Source: Candidatus Obscuribacterales bacterium (GTDB lineage Bacteria; Cyanobacteriota; Vampirovibrionia; Obscuribacterales; Obscuribacteraceae). Taken from it: a DNA stretch of 64,000 bases. Of this stretch, positions 34,123 to 43,342 are shown one piece after another. The translations under genes and the position numbers were made by a program. Numbering within the stretch: position 1 is the stretch's first letter; each line of letters starts with the position of its first letter. The notes under the pieces were generated by a model. The model had not been told where the DNA came from and did no database searches. It was given only the letters and a program-made list of their open reading frames with translations. The stretch is from the NCBI GenBank assembly GCA_031292355.1, contig JARLHI010000076.1, forward strand, positions 1 to 64,000, written 5' to 3'.

Positions 34123-35809
34123 TCCTTGCTTCTAAATCCTTGAGACCTAACAACACTCTGGCTGTTCCCCAATCGGTTTTTGCCGCTACAGCAGCCATAC
34201 AATTGCCATCGGTAGAATGCAAATTAATGCCTAACTGAGTGATTTTAAGTCCTCTGCTGCGGGGGATTTCAACTGTATCAGTCCATTCACTAAAGGCAGG
34301 AATTGTTCGAGCAAAGGCATCCTGGTCATATTCAGCCTGGGCAAGCACAACACCGGCATCAGACATGGCGTGCACACTCACTCGTCGCTTCAATACTTGC
34401 TCAGTCAAGCTGCGCCATTGTAGTTTCACCAGCAATCCAGACTTACTTGGACTAACCACTATATTTGTCAACTCAAACTGATGATCAAAATTGGCAAGAA
34501 CTGCTTTGTATGAAGATGCAGGAGGACGTTCAACACCGCCGGCGGCGATCGTTTTACTTAGCAAAAACTGAGGAATATTTTCCGGCTCGTGATCATAAAG
34601 ATGCCGTTCAGCCATTTCATCTACGACCAGGTCGGGCTTTTGAGCAAGCACCTGAGGCGCTATCAATCTATTACTCCAGTGGAATTCGGTGAAGCTGGCT
34701 CGCTCGGCAAATAGGGGGATCAAATAACCAAAAAATGAGTCACGCAGAACAAACACCCGGGGCAAAGTAGAGTCAGGGTGAACCCAGGCGAAAGAAGGCA
34801 CCCAGCAATCAGGCACTGGAGCAATTTTGGCATCAGCTTTTAAATGAGCCCTTTCATGCTCCATGACGACACACATACAGCGTTCGGCGAGGAAATCTCC
34901 AAACCCCAACATTTTGGCAAGATCGCCTTTGAAGGGATAATCGGTTGTGAGCCGATAGTCATAGGGCGAATAAGGCTTAACGGCGGGAAACTGCAAATGA
35001 ATATGCTTGAACATCTCTTGCACCACAAGAAACGCTCCGTATTGATTCCAGTGGGTATCGGGCTTATGGTAAAGCGGATACTGCCCGGGCTTGGATTTTA
35101 AAAGCAAAGCTTTGGCATCGATAAAATCAACATCTGTGTGGGCGCGCAAATAGTCCTGCAACTGATCCAAACGAGTCTGGCCAGGATGCACCTTTAAACG
35201 AGCTGGTAAATTTTCTGGACAAATAGTGCCTTTTTCAGGTGGTACAAAAAAAAGATATTTGATGCCATTCTCTGCCAAGAAATTCTTTCGAGCCTGTATC
35301 GCTCGTCCCCACAACTGCAAATTAGTATCAGTGAAAGGTTCCAGATTGCACTGAGGCGCAAGCGCAGAGGATTCGACATAATACAACCACTCGTTTTTAC
35401 CAATAGCCACCAGGCTGTGACCGGACGAATTTAATGCCCTTAGTAGCAGAAAATTGCGTGCTGCCACCATGGGTAAGCGAAATGCAAATCGATCGTTATA
35501 GAATTTCTCAAAGCCTTGCGCAAATTTCGGCAAATCTTTCTTGACTGTGTGCAAGTTGGGAAACGGCGCGAGCACACGCTTTTCAGTTGGAGAGACCGAC
35601 GATTGATTGGAAGCAGTCGTCCAGGCGGCAGCGGCTGTAAAAAATACTACAGTGGCAATAAAAATACCAACAGTGACTGCGTTTTCCCAGTTTGGCTGAA
35701 CATGTAGCTTTAAAGCCTGTTCGAGCTGATTCAACTGAGAAGTTGATTTCACATCTGTCGACAATGGCGAATTCGAGATCAATTTATACCGCCCATGGTG
35801 CGTCCTCAA
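34112..35809 (-). CDS. AlgX/AlgJ-like polysaccharide O-acetyltransferase
   Basis: The 565-residue protein has one membrane segment (about 45-65), an AlgX/AlgJ SGNH-like domain with Asp251 and His253 in PDTHWNQYG and Ser358 in LRDSFFGY, and a C-terminal beta-sandwich module. It is a clear paralogue of the protein at 5178-6881: both share the NGIKYLF/L...PEK block and the late TDW-x-ARVLL ending. It sits directly behind the MBOAT gene (29 bp), the canonical AlgI-AlgJ/X pairing in which AlgI brings acetyl groups across the membrane and AlgX places them on the chain. Confidence 0.9.
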   Translation of the reverse strand: MRTHHGRYKLISNSPLSTDVKSTSQLNQLEQALKLHVQPNWENAVTVGIFIATVVFFTAAAAWTTASNQSSVSPTEKRVLAPFPNLHTVKKDLPKFAQGFEKFYNDRFAFRLPMVAARNFLLLRALNSSGHSLVAIGKNEWLYYVESSALAPQCNLEPFTDTNLQLWGRAIQARKNFLAENGIKYLFFVPPEKGTICPENLPARLKVHPGQTRLDQLQDYLRAHTDVDFIDAKALLLKSKPGQYPLYHKPDTHWNQYGAFLVVQEMFKHIHLQFPAVKPYSPYDYRLTTDYPFKGDLAKMLGFGDFLAERCMCVVMEHERAHLKADAKIAPVPDCWVPSFAWVHPDSTLPRVFVLRDSFFGYLIPLFAERASFTEFHWSNRLIAPQVLAQKPDLVVDEMAERHLYDHEPENIPQFLLSKTIAAGGVERPPASSYKAVLANFDHQFELTNIVVSPSKSGLLVKLQWRSLTEQVLKRRVSVHAMSDAGVVLAQAEYDQDAFARTIPAFSEWTDTVEIPRSRGLKITQLGINLHSTDGNCMAAVAAKTDWGTARVLLGLKDLEARNVH

Positions 35810-35838
35810 TGGACGTCATAGATTGACAGACTGTGTTG

Positions 35839-37275
35839 TTAGAACCTGAAATAGATGAAGGGATTGTAGGTTCCCGAAGCCATCTCCATAATGGCGAAAG
35901 CAAGGATGCCGACGACGAGCAAAGTGCGCACAGTCGCTAGAACAAACGCCGGCTGTCTCGCTTCAACCGAAAGAGCTGGAGCAAAAACAAAATTGCGCAT
36001 GACTGGTGTTGAAATCAAAACACCCACTAGAAGAACGAAACACAGGCGGCCATCGAGCAGGAACGCGGCACTGGTATCACAAGAATCGACGGCCGCTTTG
36101 CCAAACATTGCCTGGCAAACAGCGATTGCTTGCGAGAACGAATTGGCACGGAAAAAGACCCAACCAATTAAAACAACAAATAAAGTATAGAGGTGCTGAA
36201 TCGGAGCAGGCACTGACTTCAGCACTTTGCCAAAGCCCAGCCTTTCTACGCCAAGAAAGAAACCATGATATAGCCCCCAGAAAACGAAGGTCCAGCTGGC
36301 ACCATGCCAGAGTCCACATAAGAAAAAGACTGTGACCAGATTCAAGCAAGTGCGCAACTCACCATGTCGGTTTCCGCCCAAAGGAATATAGAGATAATCT
36401 CTAAACCAATTTGAGAGAGAAATATGCCAACGCTGCCAGAATTCCCGAATCGACTGAGCGATATAGGGATAATTGAAATTTTCCAGGAAGCGGAAACCGA
36501 ACATCAGGCCAAGGCCTATCGCCATATCTGAATAACCAGAGAAATCAAAATAAATCTGCAACATGTAGCAGACAGCGCCCAGCCAGGCCAGCTCAGGGGT
36601 GAGCTGACTATTCGATAAACCAAAAATTTTGTCGACAGGTACTGCCACAGTATTAGCAATGAGCATTTTTTTGCCGAGCCCTGTGACGAAACGTCGTACA
36701 CCCTCAGCAAATTTATCGACACTGACAATGCGCTCTGTTAGCTGGTCGCACACATCGTGGTAGCGGATAATCGGACCTGCCACTAGCTGTGGAAACAGCG
36801 AAATATAGAGAGCGAGATTGACTGGATTGCGCTGGGCTTTTGCTTGCTTGCGATAAATATCGATTACATAAGAGAGAGCGTGGAATGTAAAGAACGAGAT
36901 GCCCAGCGGCAAATCAACCGGTGGCAAATTAATGGTTTGTTGACCGGCAGCTGTCAAAGCATTATTCAAATTGGCAACGATCCAGCCTGAGTATTTGAAA
37001 AACGCGAGCAAACCAAGATTAACGATTACAGTCAAAGTCAAAAATAGACGGCGCAAAGCAGGACTTTTAGTGTCGTCAATGACTATAGCCAAAGAATAAT
37101 TGACGACAATAGACAAAAGCATGATCCAGACGAATTTAATTTCGCCCCAGGCATAGAAAAAGAGACTAGCGAACAGCAAAAAGGCATTGCGAGCGGGAAT
37201 CGACCTCAGCAAAAAATACGCGGCTAGAACCACCGGCAGAAAAACAAACATGAAAATCAGCGAACAAAATACCAT
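35839..37275 (-). CDS. MBOAT-family O-acyltransferase, AlgI-like
   Basis: The 478-residue multi-pass membrane protein has the AlgI/MBOAT signature: LPLGISFFTFHALSYVIDIYR (in part), FPQLVAGPI, IYFDFSGYSDMAIGLGLM, REFWQRWHISLSNWFRDY with His284, and GLWHGASWTF with the catalytic His324. AlgI-type proteins move acetyl groups from the cytoplasm to a periplasmic transferase. Genes for the transferase (34112-35809) and an SGNH protein follow, and the ABC exporter genes precede it, all on one strand with gaps of 30 bp or less. The polymer exported is thus very likely O-acetylated outside the cytoplasm. Confidence 0.92.
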   Translation of the reverse strand: MVFCSLIFMFVFLPVVLAAYFLLRSIPARNAFLLFASLFFYAWGEIKFVWIMLLSIVVNYSLAIVIDDTKSPALRRLFLTLTVIVNLGLLAFFKYSGWIVANLNNALTAAGQQTINLPPVDLPLGISFFTFHALSYVIDIYRKQAKAQRNPVNLALYISLFPQLVAGPIIRYHDVCDQLTERIVSVDKFAEGVRRFVTGLGKKMLIANTVAVPVDKIFGLSNSQLTPELAWLGAVCYMLQIYFDFSGYSDMAIGLGLMFGFRFLENFNYPYIAQSIREFWQRWHISLSNWFRDYLYIPLGGNRHGELRTCLNLVTVFFLCGLWHGASWTFVFWGLYHGFFLGVERLGFGKVLKSVPAPIQHLYTLFVVLIGWVFFRANSFSQAIAVCQAMFGKAAVDSCDTSAAFLLDGRLCFVLLVGVLISTPVMRNFVFAPALSVEARQPAFVLATVRTLLVVGILAFAIMEMASGTYNPFIYFRF

Positions 37276-37296
37276 TTGTAGTTTCTCGGTAGGATT

Positions 37297-38166
37297 TTAA
37301 ACTGCAACTGTTGTAACCAGATCGGTGACGGGCGCAATGGGACCGTCCACTTCGGCGACTGCAGAGGCGTCGCCACCGACAAATTCTTCGTGGAAGGTAG
37401 GCTGAGCCGGGTGCGTAGCATCGATGACAATATTTTCCATGTAATAGTCAATTGACTCTTGTGGGCTACCCTCAAAAACAACCTGTCCCTTGTACATAAC
37501 AATGGCGCGATTGCAAAGTTCGAGAATGTGATTGTTGTCGTGTGATACCAGAACCAGAATTTGCGATTTATCCATCATTTGATGAAGACGGTTCATACAT
37601 TTAGAAACGAATTGAGCATCGCCAGCAGCAAAGATTTCATCCATCAAAAGAATTTCTGGATCGGCAATAGCGCCGATAGAAAAAGCGAGGCGACCATGCA
37701 TACCAGTGGAATAGTATTTGATCGGCAAATCAATCATTTCGCCGAGTTCAGAGAATTCGATGATGGCATTCTCTAGAGACTTCATCATCTTGTATGAACG
37801 ACCGAGCAAAGCTCCGTTGAGGAAGATGTTTTCGCGACCACTCAATTCATGATCAAAACCAGTTCCTAATTCGATCATGGGCGTAATTTTGCCCTTAACT
37901 TCAATTTCACCCACTTGCGGCGGATAAATGCCAACGATCGTCTTAAGCAGGGTCGATTTACCAGCACCGTTCAGACCGACGATGCCCAAACGGTCACCAC
38001 TTTTTACTTCCAAATTGATATTTTTGAGCGCATCAAATTCGGTGACAGCGTTAGTCTTCTTTCGACGAAATGTCTGCATCACTGTTTCTTTCAAACCAGG
38101 AGTAGGATTTCGATACAAACGAAAACGGAGAGAGGCGTCTCTTACTGATATGTGTACATCGCTCAT
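37297..38166 (-). CDS. Polysaccharide ABC exporter ATPase (Wzt/KpsT/TagH family)
   Basis: The 289-residue ATPase has Walker A GLNGAGKST (64-72), the family's signature YSTGMHGRLAFSI, Walker B EILLMDEIFAAGD and the H-loop VSHDNN. It belongs to the ABC-2 class that exports O-antigen, capsule or teichoic acid. The C-terminal extension after about residue 250 is short, so it lacks the large carbohydrate-recognition domain of O9a-type Wzt; export should not depend on a terminal modification read by that domain. Its ATG overlaps the end of the permease gene (4 bp), and it is followed after 21 bp by the AlgI-like gene. Confidence 0.92.
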   Translation of the reverse strand: MSDVHISVRDASLRFRLYRNPTPGLKETVMQTFRRKKTNAVTEFDALKNINLEVKSGDRLGIVGLNGAGKSTLLKTIVGIYPPQVGEIEVKGKITPMIELGTGFDHELSGRENIFLNGALLGRSYKMMKSLENAIIEFSELGEMIDLPIKYYSTGMHGRLAFSIGAIADPEILLMDEIFAAGDAQFVSKCMNRLHQMMDKSQILVLVSHDNNHILELCNRAIVMYKGQVVFEGSPQESIDYYMENIVIDATHPAQPTFHEEFVGGDASAVAEVDGPIAPVTDLVTTVAV

Positions 38167-39092
38167 AGTCTAAAAATGATGTCCTTTTCTTTTTTCTGCA
38201 AAACCCAGAAACCGGCGGTTAAGGTCAATGTTGCGTACATGATGCACCAGCCCCATTCTTGAGCAGGAGGCAGTTGACCGTCAAAGATCAAAGAGCGATA
38301 CAACAGAATGAAGTGAGTGAAAGGATTGGAAAGGAAAATGTGAGCATATTTCTCAGGCAAAGCATTCAAAGGCCAAATGATCGGAATAAAGTAGAAGAAA
38401 CTTTGCAGCACGACTTTGACAATGTGCGTCAAATCTCTGAAATAAACAGTGCCAACCGACAGGCACAATGTAATTCCAAAAGTGAACAAAAAGGTGACTG
38501 CAATTGCCGCTGGCAATACGAGCAATGCAAAGGTCGGTTTGAGACCCACGCACATTGCTAAAAGAATCATGCTGGTCAAGGCCAGAACGAAGTTGACACA
38601 TTCAGTGGAACAAGTAACCAGAGGAAAAAATAGCTTTGGTACATAGACCTTCTTCATAAAGGCTTCGGCATTTGTGATGGACATACAACCGATGGCGATT
38701 GATTCTGAAATAAATTGCCATGGCAACAGACCGGTGAACATATACATGCCATATGTCTTTGGGTCGCGATGAAAAAGCAGGGAGAAAATCGTCGTCAGTA
38801 CAACCATCATCAGCAATGGATTGAGCATGCTCCAGGCGAATCCGAGTACAGATCTTTGATAACGTCGTCTCAAATTATTAGTTACAAAGCTAACAAAAGC
38901 GAATTTGATGAAGCGCAGTTCATTAACCTTGCTGAATACGTAGCGAGGAAAACTGACGGGCGCCGCCTTTTTGCCGGCAATGATTGTGGCTGAAGGCAGC
39001 CCTAATTCATCAGGCTGAAAAGCGTCGAGCATGGCTACGTCAGGCATGACACCATCGGTTGAGAGAGCCTTATCTTGTTCCAGTGTTGCCAT
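38163..39092 (-). CDS. Polysaccharide ABC exporter permease (Wzm/TagG family)
   Basis: The 309-residue protein has about six membrane segments after a 70-residue cytoplasmic N terminus. The block RRYQRSVLGFAWSMLNPLL is the classic ABC-2 permease motif before the first segment, and FTGLLPWQFISESI and FYFIPIIWPLNALP are typical inner loops. With the overlapping ATPase gene it forms the exporter for a lipid-linked polysaccharide. It is the first gene of the operon that continues into AlgI-, AlgX- and SGNH-like genes, so export and O-acetylation are expected to be co-expressed. A promoter-like element lies 35 bp upstream. Confidence 0.92.
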   Translation of the reverse strand: MATLEQDKALSTDGVMPDVAMLDAFQPDELGLPSATIIAGKKAAPVSFPRYVFSKVNELRFIKFAFVSFVTNNLRRRYQRSVLGFAWSMLNPLLMMVVLTTIFSLLFHRDPKTYGMYMFTGLLPWQFISESIAIGCMSITNAEAFMKKVYVPKLFFPLVTCSTECVNFVLALTSMILLAMCVGLKPTFALLVLPAAIAVTFLFTFGITLCLSVGTVYFRDLTHIVKVVLQSFFYFIPIIWPLNALPEKYAHIFLSNPFTHFILLYRSLIFDGQLPPAQEWGWCIMYATLTLTAGFWVLQKKEKDIIFRL

Positions 39093-39126
39093 TTAAGTCT
39101 CGCTGCTGAAGCTAGAATACCGGCTC

Positions 39127-39142
39127 ATTATACTTGGCTACC
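39127..39142 (-). promoter_or_regulatory. Candidate promoter -10 with GGTAGCCAAG motif for the export/O-acetylation operon
   Basis: Minus-strand GGTAGCCAAG is followed at once by a perfect TATAAT, 35 bp before the permease ATG. The same 14 bases occur ahead of the AlgX-like gene at 6881. No good -35 box is seen at 16-18 bp, suggesting that an activator or the motif itself compensates. Confidence 0.5.
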
Positions 39143-39185
39143 TCGACTGAAATCGCTAAGTGAGAATTTGCGTGTCTTAGAATTT

Positions 39186-39197
39186 TCTAGATCTAGA
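39186..39197. promoter_or_regulatory. 12-bp palindrome in divergent promoter region
   Basis: TCTAGATCTAGA is a perfect palindrome lying between the exporter operon (start 39092, minus) and the membrane glycosyltransferase gene (start 39326, plus). It may be an operator; chance occurrence is possible for this length. Confidence 0.3.
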
Positions 39198-39325
39198 GCA
39201 GTGGGATTATGAGACGGCGAACATCTTACCGCACGTATTAGGACTGTGTAACGCAATACAAGCAGCCCCCAGCTATCATTCCTGGTTGTGAAGCGCATCT
39301 AGGCAGACTATGAAGGCATACAACT

Positions 39326-40834
39326 ATGATCGTATCCGAAACTGAGATGCCACAAGAAGCGAGTCAATCAGCTGGCTGTGAGTTTTCTCGCGAGACTTTA
39401 AAAAAGAAAACACTTATCTGGTGCGCGTACTTTGCCATACTCCTTTGTTGTGCGCTGCCTCAAGGGCTAAACACTCCTGTCACAGCCGTTGGATTTACAA
39501 CAACTGGGGCACAGGAAATTCCACGCATGGCGAAATTAGCCGATGTTGTGAACCTTTACGGAGATGGTGACGCGGGCATTTATGCGCGAATGGCGACGCA
39601 CTTGGGGCGAGGCCAATTTACTGAATATGAATATTGGCGTTTGCGGTTATTTGCTCCCGGTAATGCTTTTACGGAAGCCGCATGCTTGCGTATGTTTGGA
39701 CCCGATTTTCCAATCGTGTTGTTTTTCACGGTGCTCACGTGCGCTTTCTGGGCTTGCGTTCTTTTCAATGTCCGCGCCCTCGGAAATTACCCCCAGCGAC
39801 CAGTCTTGTGTTTTCTGATTCCTTTGTCTCTTTGCTGTTTGGGATTATTTGAACGGCATTTGCTCAATCGAGGAGTGGTTCTTTCTGAGACATTATCCAT
39901 AGCCCAGCTTTCATTGGGCTTCCTCTATACGTTAAGGGCGATCAGAGAAAATCACTGGGCATACGCGGTCTGGGGCGGAGTATTTCTCGCACTCGCTGCC
40001 TACATGCGAGCCCAAAACGAGGTTGTCTGCGATTTTTTGAGCAAAGGTGGACTTCTTTTTACAGCTGTGATTTTTGCATGGTATTTCTTGGAGCGCGCGG
40101 CAAAGAAACGTCATAATTCCGTCAAAAGCGTCTTAAAAGCATGGCCAGCACTAACTTTTATCCTTGTGGCACTATTGGTGTTCAATGCATTGACGGCACC
40201 ATATCGTTGTTGGAATTTGTATCAATACAAGAGCACCAACTGGCTGCAGTGGGACCACTACTGGGAAGCGAACTGGCGCGATGAAAATCTTATGCGCACG
40301 AGAGATCACGATGATGCGTTAATTGATGCCGGAGAAACGGTTGCAGCAAGAGTAAACCCGGAACTAGCCACTTATATTCAAAAAGAGGTGAATGCAAAAG
40401 GCCCCTTTGCTTTTCCGGACGAATATTATAAGCGCAGCTCGATTATGACGTTTCTGACCCATCCTTTTCATTGGACTGTTTTGAAATTTCCCGCTGCGAG
40501 AAAAGCTTGGAGAGATGGAACGACTGATTTTCAAATTCCTGGACCTTTGTCGCAACTACATCTGGAGTTTGTGCTCTATTTAGGCACGCTAGTCTTTTGC
40601 TTAGTGCGCTCCTTGGGTGTGAGCCTCGCCAGAAAACTCAAAGGGGAGGAACTCTGGAATTTCCTATTCTTCGGCGCGCTATTCAGCGCTAACGCAGCGA
40701 CGACGATTTTCATTCATCTTGAAGCCAGATATTTCTACACTCTGAAAATAGTTTCGTTCGTGCTCTTTCTATGTTTCGCGCTGATCAAAAGCACGTTTAC
40801 AATGAAATTAAGCGGCTTTGAAAAATCGCAATAA
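39326..40834 (+). CDS. GT-C-like multi-pass membrane protein
   Basis: The 502-residue protein has a short cytoplasmic N terminus, then about nine membrane segments. The first large outside loop contains NLYGDGDAGIYARMATHL, an acidic cluster where GT-C transferases (PMT/ArnT type) hold their catalytic Asp, and a late EARYFYTLKI segment resembles the R-Y motif of that fold. It probably transfers a sugar from a polyprenyl phosphate to the polymer or lipid. Specificity is unknown. It is divergent from the exporter operon and 157 bp ahead of a GT2-like gene. Confidence 0.65.
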   Translation: MIVSETEMPQEASQSAGCEFSRETLKKKTLIWCAYFAILLCCALPQGLNTPVTAVGFTTTGAQEIPRMAKLADVVNLYGDGDAGIYARMATHLGRGQFTEYEYWRLRLFAPGNAFTEAACLRMFGPDFPIVLFFTVLTCAFWACVLFNVRALGNYPQRPVLCFLIPLSLCCLGLFERHLLNRGVVLSETLSIAQLSLGFLYTLRAIRENHWAYAVWGGVFLALAAYMRAQNEVVCDFLSKGGLLFTAVIFAWYFLERAAKKRHNSVKSVLKAWPALTFILVALLVFNALTAPYRCWNLYQYKSTNWLQWDHYWEANWRDENLMRTRDHDDALIDAGETVAARVNPELATYIQKEVNAKGPFAFPDEYYKRSSIMTFLTHPFHWTVLKFPAARKAWRDGTTDFQIPGPLSQLHLEFVLYLGTLVFCLVRSLGVSLARKLKGEELWNFLFFGALFSANAATTIFIHLEARYFYTLKIVSFVLFLCFALIKSTFTMKLSGFEKSQ

Positions 40835-40991
40835 ACCTCAAGCAGTTGCACATGCTGGTAGCCCTGACTGATGTTGATTAAAGATTTCTGTCAAAGGATT
40901 TTAAAACACTGACTAACACCGCATTTCTTCGTATATTGGTAGCTTGGAGCATTGACCTGTCGGCATCCTACAATGGTTACGGGAAATAGAG

Positions 40992-42014
40992 ATGATGAAT
41001 AAAATTTCAGTACTCAGCTTGATTGGATTTGACCACGCTTTGCTATTGGAAAGCATCGCTACTTACATCGATGCCGTAGATGAAGTCATATTAGGTTTGG
41101 CTGCTGATAGAAAGACTTGGGCCGGTCACGAATTTGAAGTGCCGGGCAGTTTTTTCGATTCTCTGAAACGACTCGACAAACATAACAAGATAAAAATTGT
41201 CGAAGAGCAGTTCTTTCAAGATCGGGTTGATCTTAATTTTATTCCAAATCTCACATACGCACGCAACATGGTATCAAATTACGCGAGCGAGGACTCCTGG
41301 CTGATAACTCTCGATCCAGACGAAACAGTGGTTAATTTCAAAGAATTCGCAGATTATCTAAGATCATTTACTGGGCGAAACGTAGCCATTTTTGGAAAGC
41401 AAGTAACGCTGCTAAAGCGCGAAGGCTCAACAACTTTTATAGTAGAAAACGACGATTGGTCGAAGGATGACGTGTGCCTCGCGACCCAAAAGCGCGGAGG
41501 TTTCATTCTAAATCGCTACACGGGTGAACCAATCGCCTTCGCCCCAGTTTACCTAACCAACAACTCCTGGGCTCGCACTGAGGATGCCCTGACGACTAAG
41601 TTTGAGCACTCGTTTTATTTCGCAAGGCAAGGATTTCGCAAATTCTTAGATGAGCTTACTCCGACGAATTACCAACAGTTCAAAGATTTCAATCCTCTTA
41701 GTGGAGCGTCCTGGGAGCATATTGCTTTAGTCGAGGGTGATCTGATGTCGTATATAGACAACAGGCTGAGCTTATTGCGCGAACATCAGGCGTGGATTGC
41801 AGTTGATCTGTACGCTCGCGCTAAACTCTTTGAAGACAAAGTCGTTGGTAGAGACTCAAACATCACCGAACTAAAATCGCAGCACGAAAAAGAGATTGCC
41901 GCATTGAAAAGCGAATATGAAACTAAAGCGGCCAGCCAGTTGCGCAGCTACAAAGAATTGAAAATGCAACTAGACGCAGAACTCTTGGCTAATAAAGCCA
42001 GAAGTCAACGCTGA
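40992..42014 (+). CDS. GT2-like glycosyltransferase with C-terminal coiled coil
   Basis: The 340-residue product has a GT-A-like core: KISVLSLIGFDHALLLESI at the N terminus, a PNLTYARNMVSNYAS helix and SWLITLDPDETV, where DPDE is a likely metal-binding motif. A hydrophobic/aromatic acceptor region follows to about residue 280. Residues about 285-340 form a coiled coil (ELKSQHEKEIAALKSEYE). The tail lacks the SWKLT motif of the other coiled-coil transferases. Two adjacent ATGs (40992, 40995) are possible starts. It is convergent with the rfbC gene, 16 bp away. Donor unknown. Confidence 0.7.
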   Translation: MMNKISVLSLIGFDHALLLESIATYIDAVDEVILGLAADRKTWAGHEFEVPGSFFDSLKRLDKHNKIKIVEEQFFQDRVDLNFIPNLTYARNMVSNYASEDSWLITLDPDETVVNFKEFADYLRSFTGRNVAIFGKQVTLLKREGSTTFIVENDDWSKDDVCLATQKRGGFILNRYTGEPIAFAPVYLTNNSWARTEDALTTKFEHSFYFARQGFRKFLDELTPTNYQQFKDFNPLSGASWEHIALVEGDLMSYIDNRLSLLREHQAWIAVDLYARAKLFEDKVVGRDSNITELKSQHEKEIAALKSEYETKAASQLRSYKELKMQLDAELLANKARSQR

Positions 42015-42030
42015 GAGACATCTGGCAATG

Positions 42031-42567
42031 TCAATTCGACGTCTTTAAACTGCCCAATGCCAGGTCACGCTCAGAGATAACTTCTGGTGGATGCGGCCAA
42101 CTGATGCCAACGGCAGGGTCTGCATAGTGTATTCCCGCAGCGCTTTCCGGGATAAAGTAGTCGCTAATATAGTAGAGCACTTCACTGTTGTCTAAAAGCG
42201 TTTCAAAACCATGAGCAAATCCACGCGGAATATATAGTGCTTTACGATTAGAAGCGCTCAGTTCGACAGCCAGCCAGTGCTTATAGGTACTGGAACTTTC
42301 CCGCAAATCAACTACAACATCGTAGATAGCGCCAGCTGTACAACGCACCAATTTAATTTCTTCGTGCGGCGCATTTTGGAAATGCATACCTCTTAAAGTT
42401 CTAGCTTTAGAATTAAACGAGATACTGGACTGCACGAAATTGTGCTCTAAACCCGCTGCCTCGAATTCCTTTTGACAAAAACTACGGGCAAAAAAACCTC
42501 GCTCATCGCTTAATAGCTCAGGTTCTATGACGTAGACACCACTCAACGTTGTTTTCTCAAATCTCAC
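42031..42567 (-). CDS. rfbC: Sugar-nucleotide 3,5-epimerase, RfbC/RmlC family
   Basis: The 178-residue cupin-type enzyme shows the family blocks DERGFFARSFCQKEF, ARTLRGMHFQ with the catalytic His, GAIYDVVVDLR, RGFAHGFETL and GISWP. RmlC epimerises C3 and C5 of dTDP-4-keto-6-deoxyglucose; beside RfbF and RfbG the substrate here is more likely a CDP-4-keto-6-deoxy sugar. I chose the GTG at 42567, which starts at VRFEKTTLSG and lies 8 bp after the rfbF stop. A longer frame from 42618 would overlap rfbF by 44 bp and adds non-conserved residues. No rmlA, rmlB or rmlD is in the window. Confidence 0.88.
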   Translation of the reverse strand: MRFEKTTLSGVYVIEPELLSDERGFFARSFCQKEFEAAGLEHNFVQSSISFNSKARTLRGMHFQNAPHEEIKLVRCTAGAIYDVVVDLRESSSTYKHWLAVELSASNRKALYIPRGFAHGFETLLDNSEVLYYISDYFIPESAAGIHYADPAVGISWPHPPEVISERDLALGSLKTSN

Positions 42568-42574
42568 GACACAC

Positions 42575-43342
42575 TCACCAACACTTCCAGGGTGCTTTGC
42601 CTTTCGACCACATTGCATTTAGTTGGCTATTGTCTCTCAAAGTATCCATGGCTTGCCAGAATCCTGTATGTTTGAAGACACCGAGTTCTCCATTCCTTGC
42701 CAATTGTTCAGAAGGCTTTTGCTCCCATGCCGTATCGTCGCTGTCAATATAACTAAGCACCTTAGGATCTAAAACGAAAAAACCAGCGTTTATCCAGCCG
42801 CCATCACCCTCAGGCTTCTCTACAAATGCAGAAACTTTTCCATTCTCGATTTGCAGCGAACCAAATCTTCCTGGTGGTTGCACCGCAGTAATCGTCGCAA
42901 GTGAATTATTGCTTTTGTGAAACTCAATGAGTTTTAGAATATTCAAATCACTTACACCGTCACCATAAGTGAAGCAGAATGGTTCATTATCCAAATATCT
43001 TGCAACGCGCTTCAAACGACCGCCGGTCATCGTATTTTCACCGGTATCAACAAGGGTCACTTTCCACGGCTCATGAGCGTTGCTATGAAATTCTGTGCTC
43101 TGATTTTTCATATCGAAAGTAACGTCTGCTAAATGCAGAACGTAGTTAGCAAAGTATTCTTTGATCATGTAGCCCTTGTAACCACAACATATAATGAACT
43201 CATTGATGCCATAGTGAGAGTAGATCTTCATGATGTGCCACAAGATTGGCTTGCCACCAATTTCAACCATCGGCTTCGGGCGCACATGAGTTTCCTCACT
43301 TAAGCGTGTTCCTAATCCACCCGCCAAAATTACCGCTTTCAT
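42575..43342 (-). CDS. rfbF: Glucose-1-phosphate cytidylyltransferase
   Basis: The 255-residue enzyme makes CDP-glucose from glucose-1-phosphate and CTP. The nucleotidyltransferase signature [16 protein letters not shown] and [18 protein letters not shown] are intact, and the CDP-specific length (about 257) and blocks [12 protein letters not shown]-like, [12 protein letters not shown] and [14 protein letters not shown] match RfbF/DdhA rather than RmlA. It is followed closely by the rfbC-type gene and is divergent from rfbG, with a 370-bp region between them. AAGAGG stands before the ATG. Confidence 0.92.
   Translation of the reverse strand: MKAVILAGGLGTRLSEETHVRPKPMVEIGGKPILWHIMKIYSHYGINEFIICCGYKGYMIKEYFANYVLHLADVTFDMKNQSTEFHSNAHEPWKVTLVDTGENTMTGGRLKRVARYLDNEPFCFTYGDGVSDLNILKLIEFHKSNNSLATITAVQPPGRFGSLQIENGKVSAFVEKPEGDGGWINAGFFVLDPKVLSYIDSDDTAWEQKPSEQLARNGELGVFKHTGFWQAMDTLRDNSQLNAMWSKGKAPWKCW

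Noticed and set aside
42031-42618. Classical dTDP-rhamnose operon
   Set aside because: Only an RmlC-type epimerase is present; its neighbours are CDP-sugar enzymes and rmlA, rmlB and rmlD are absent.
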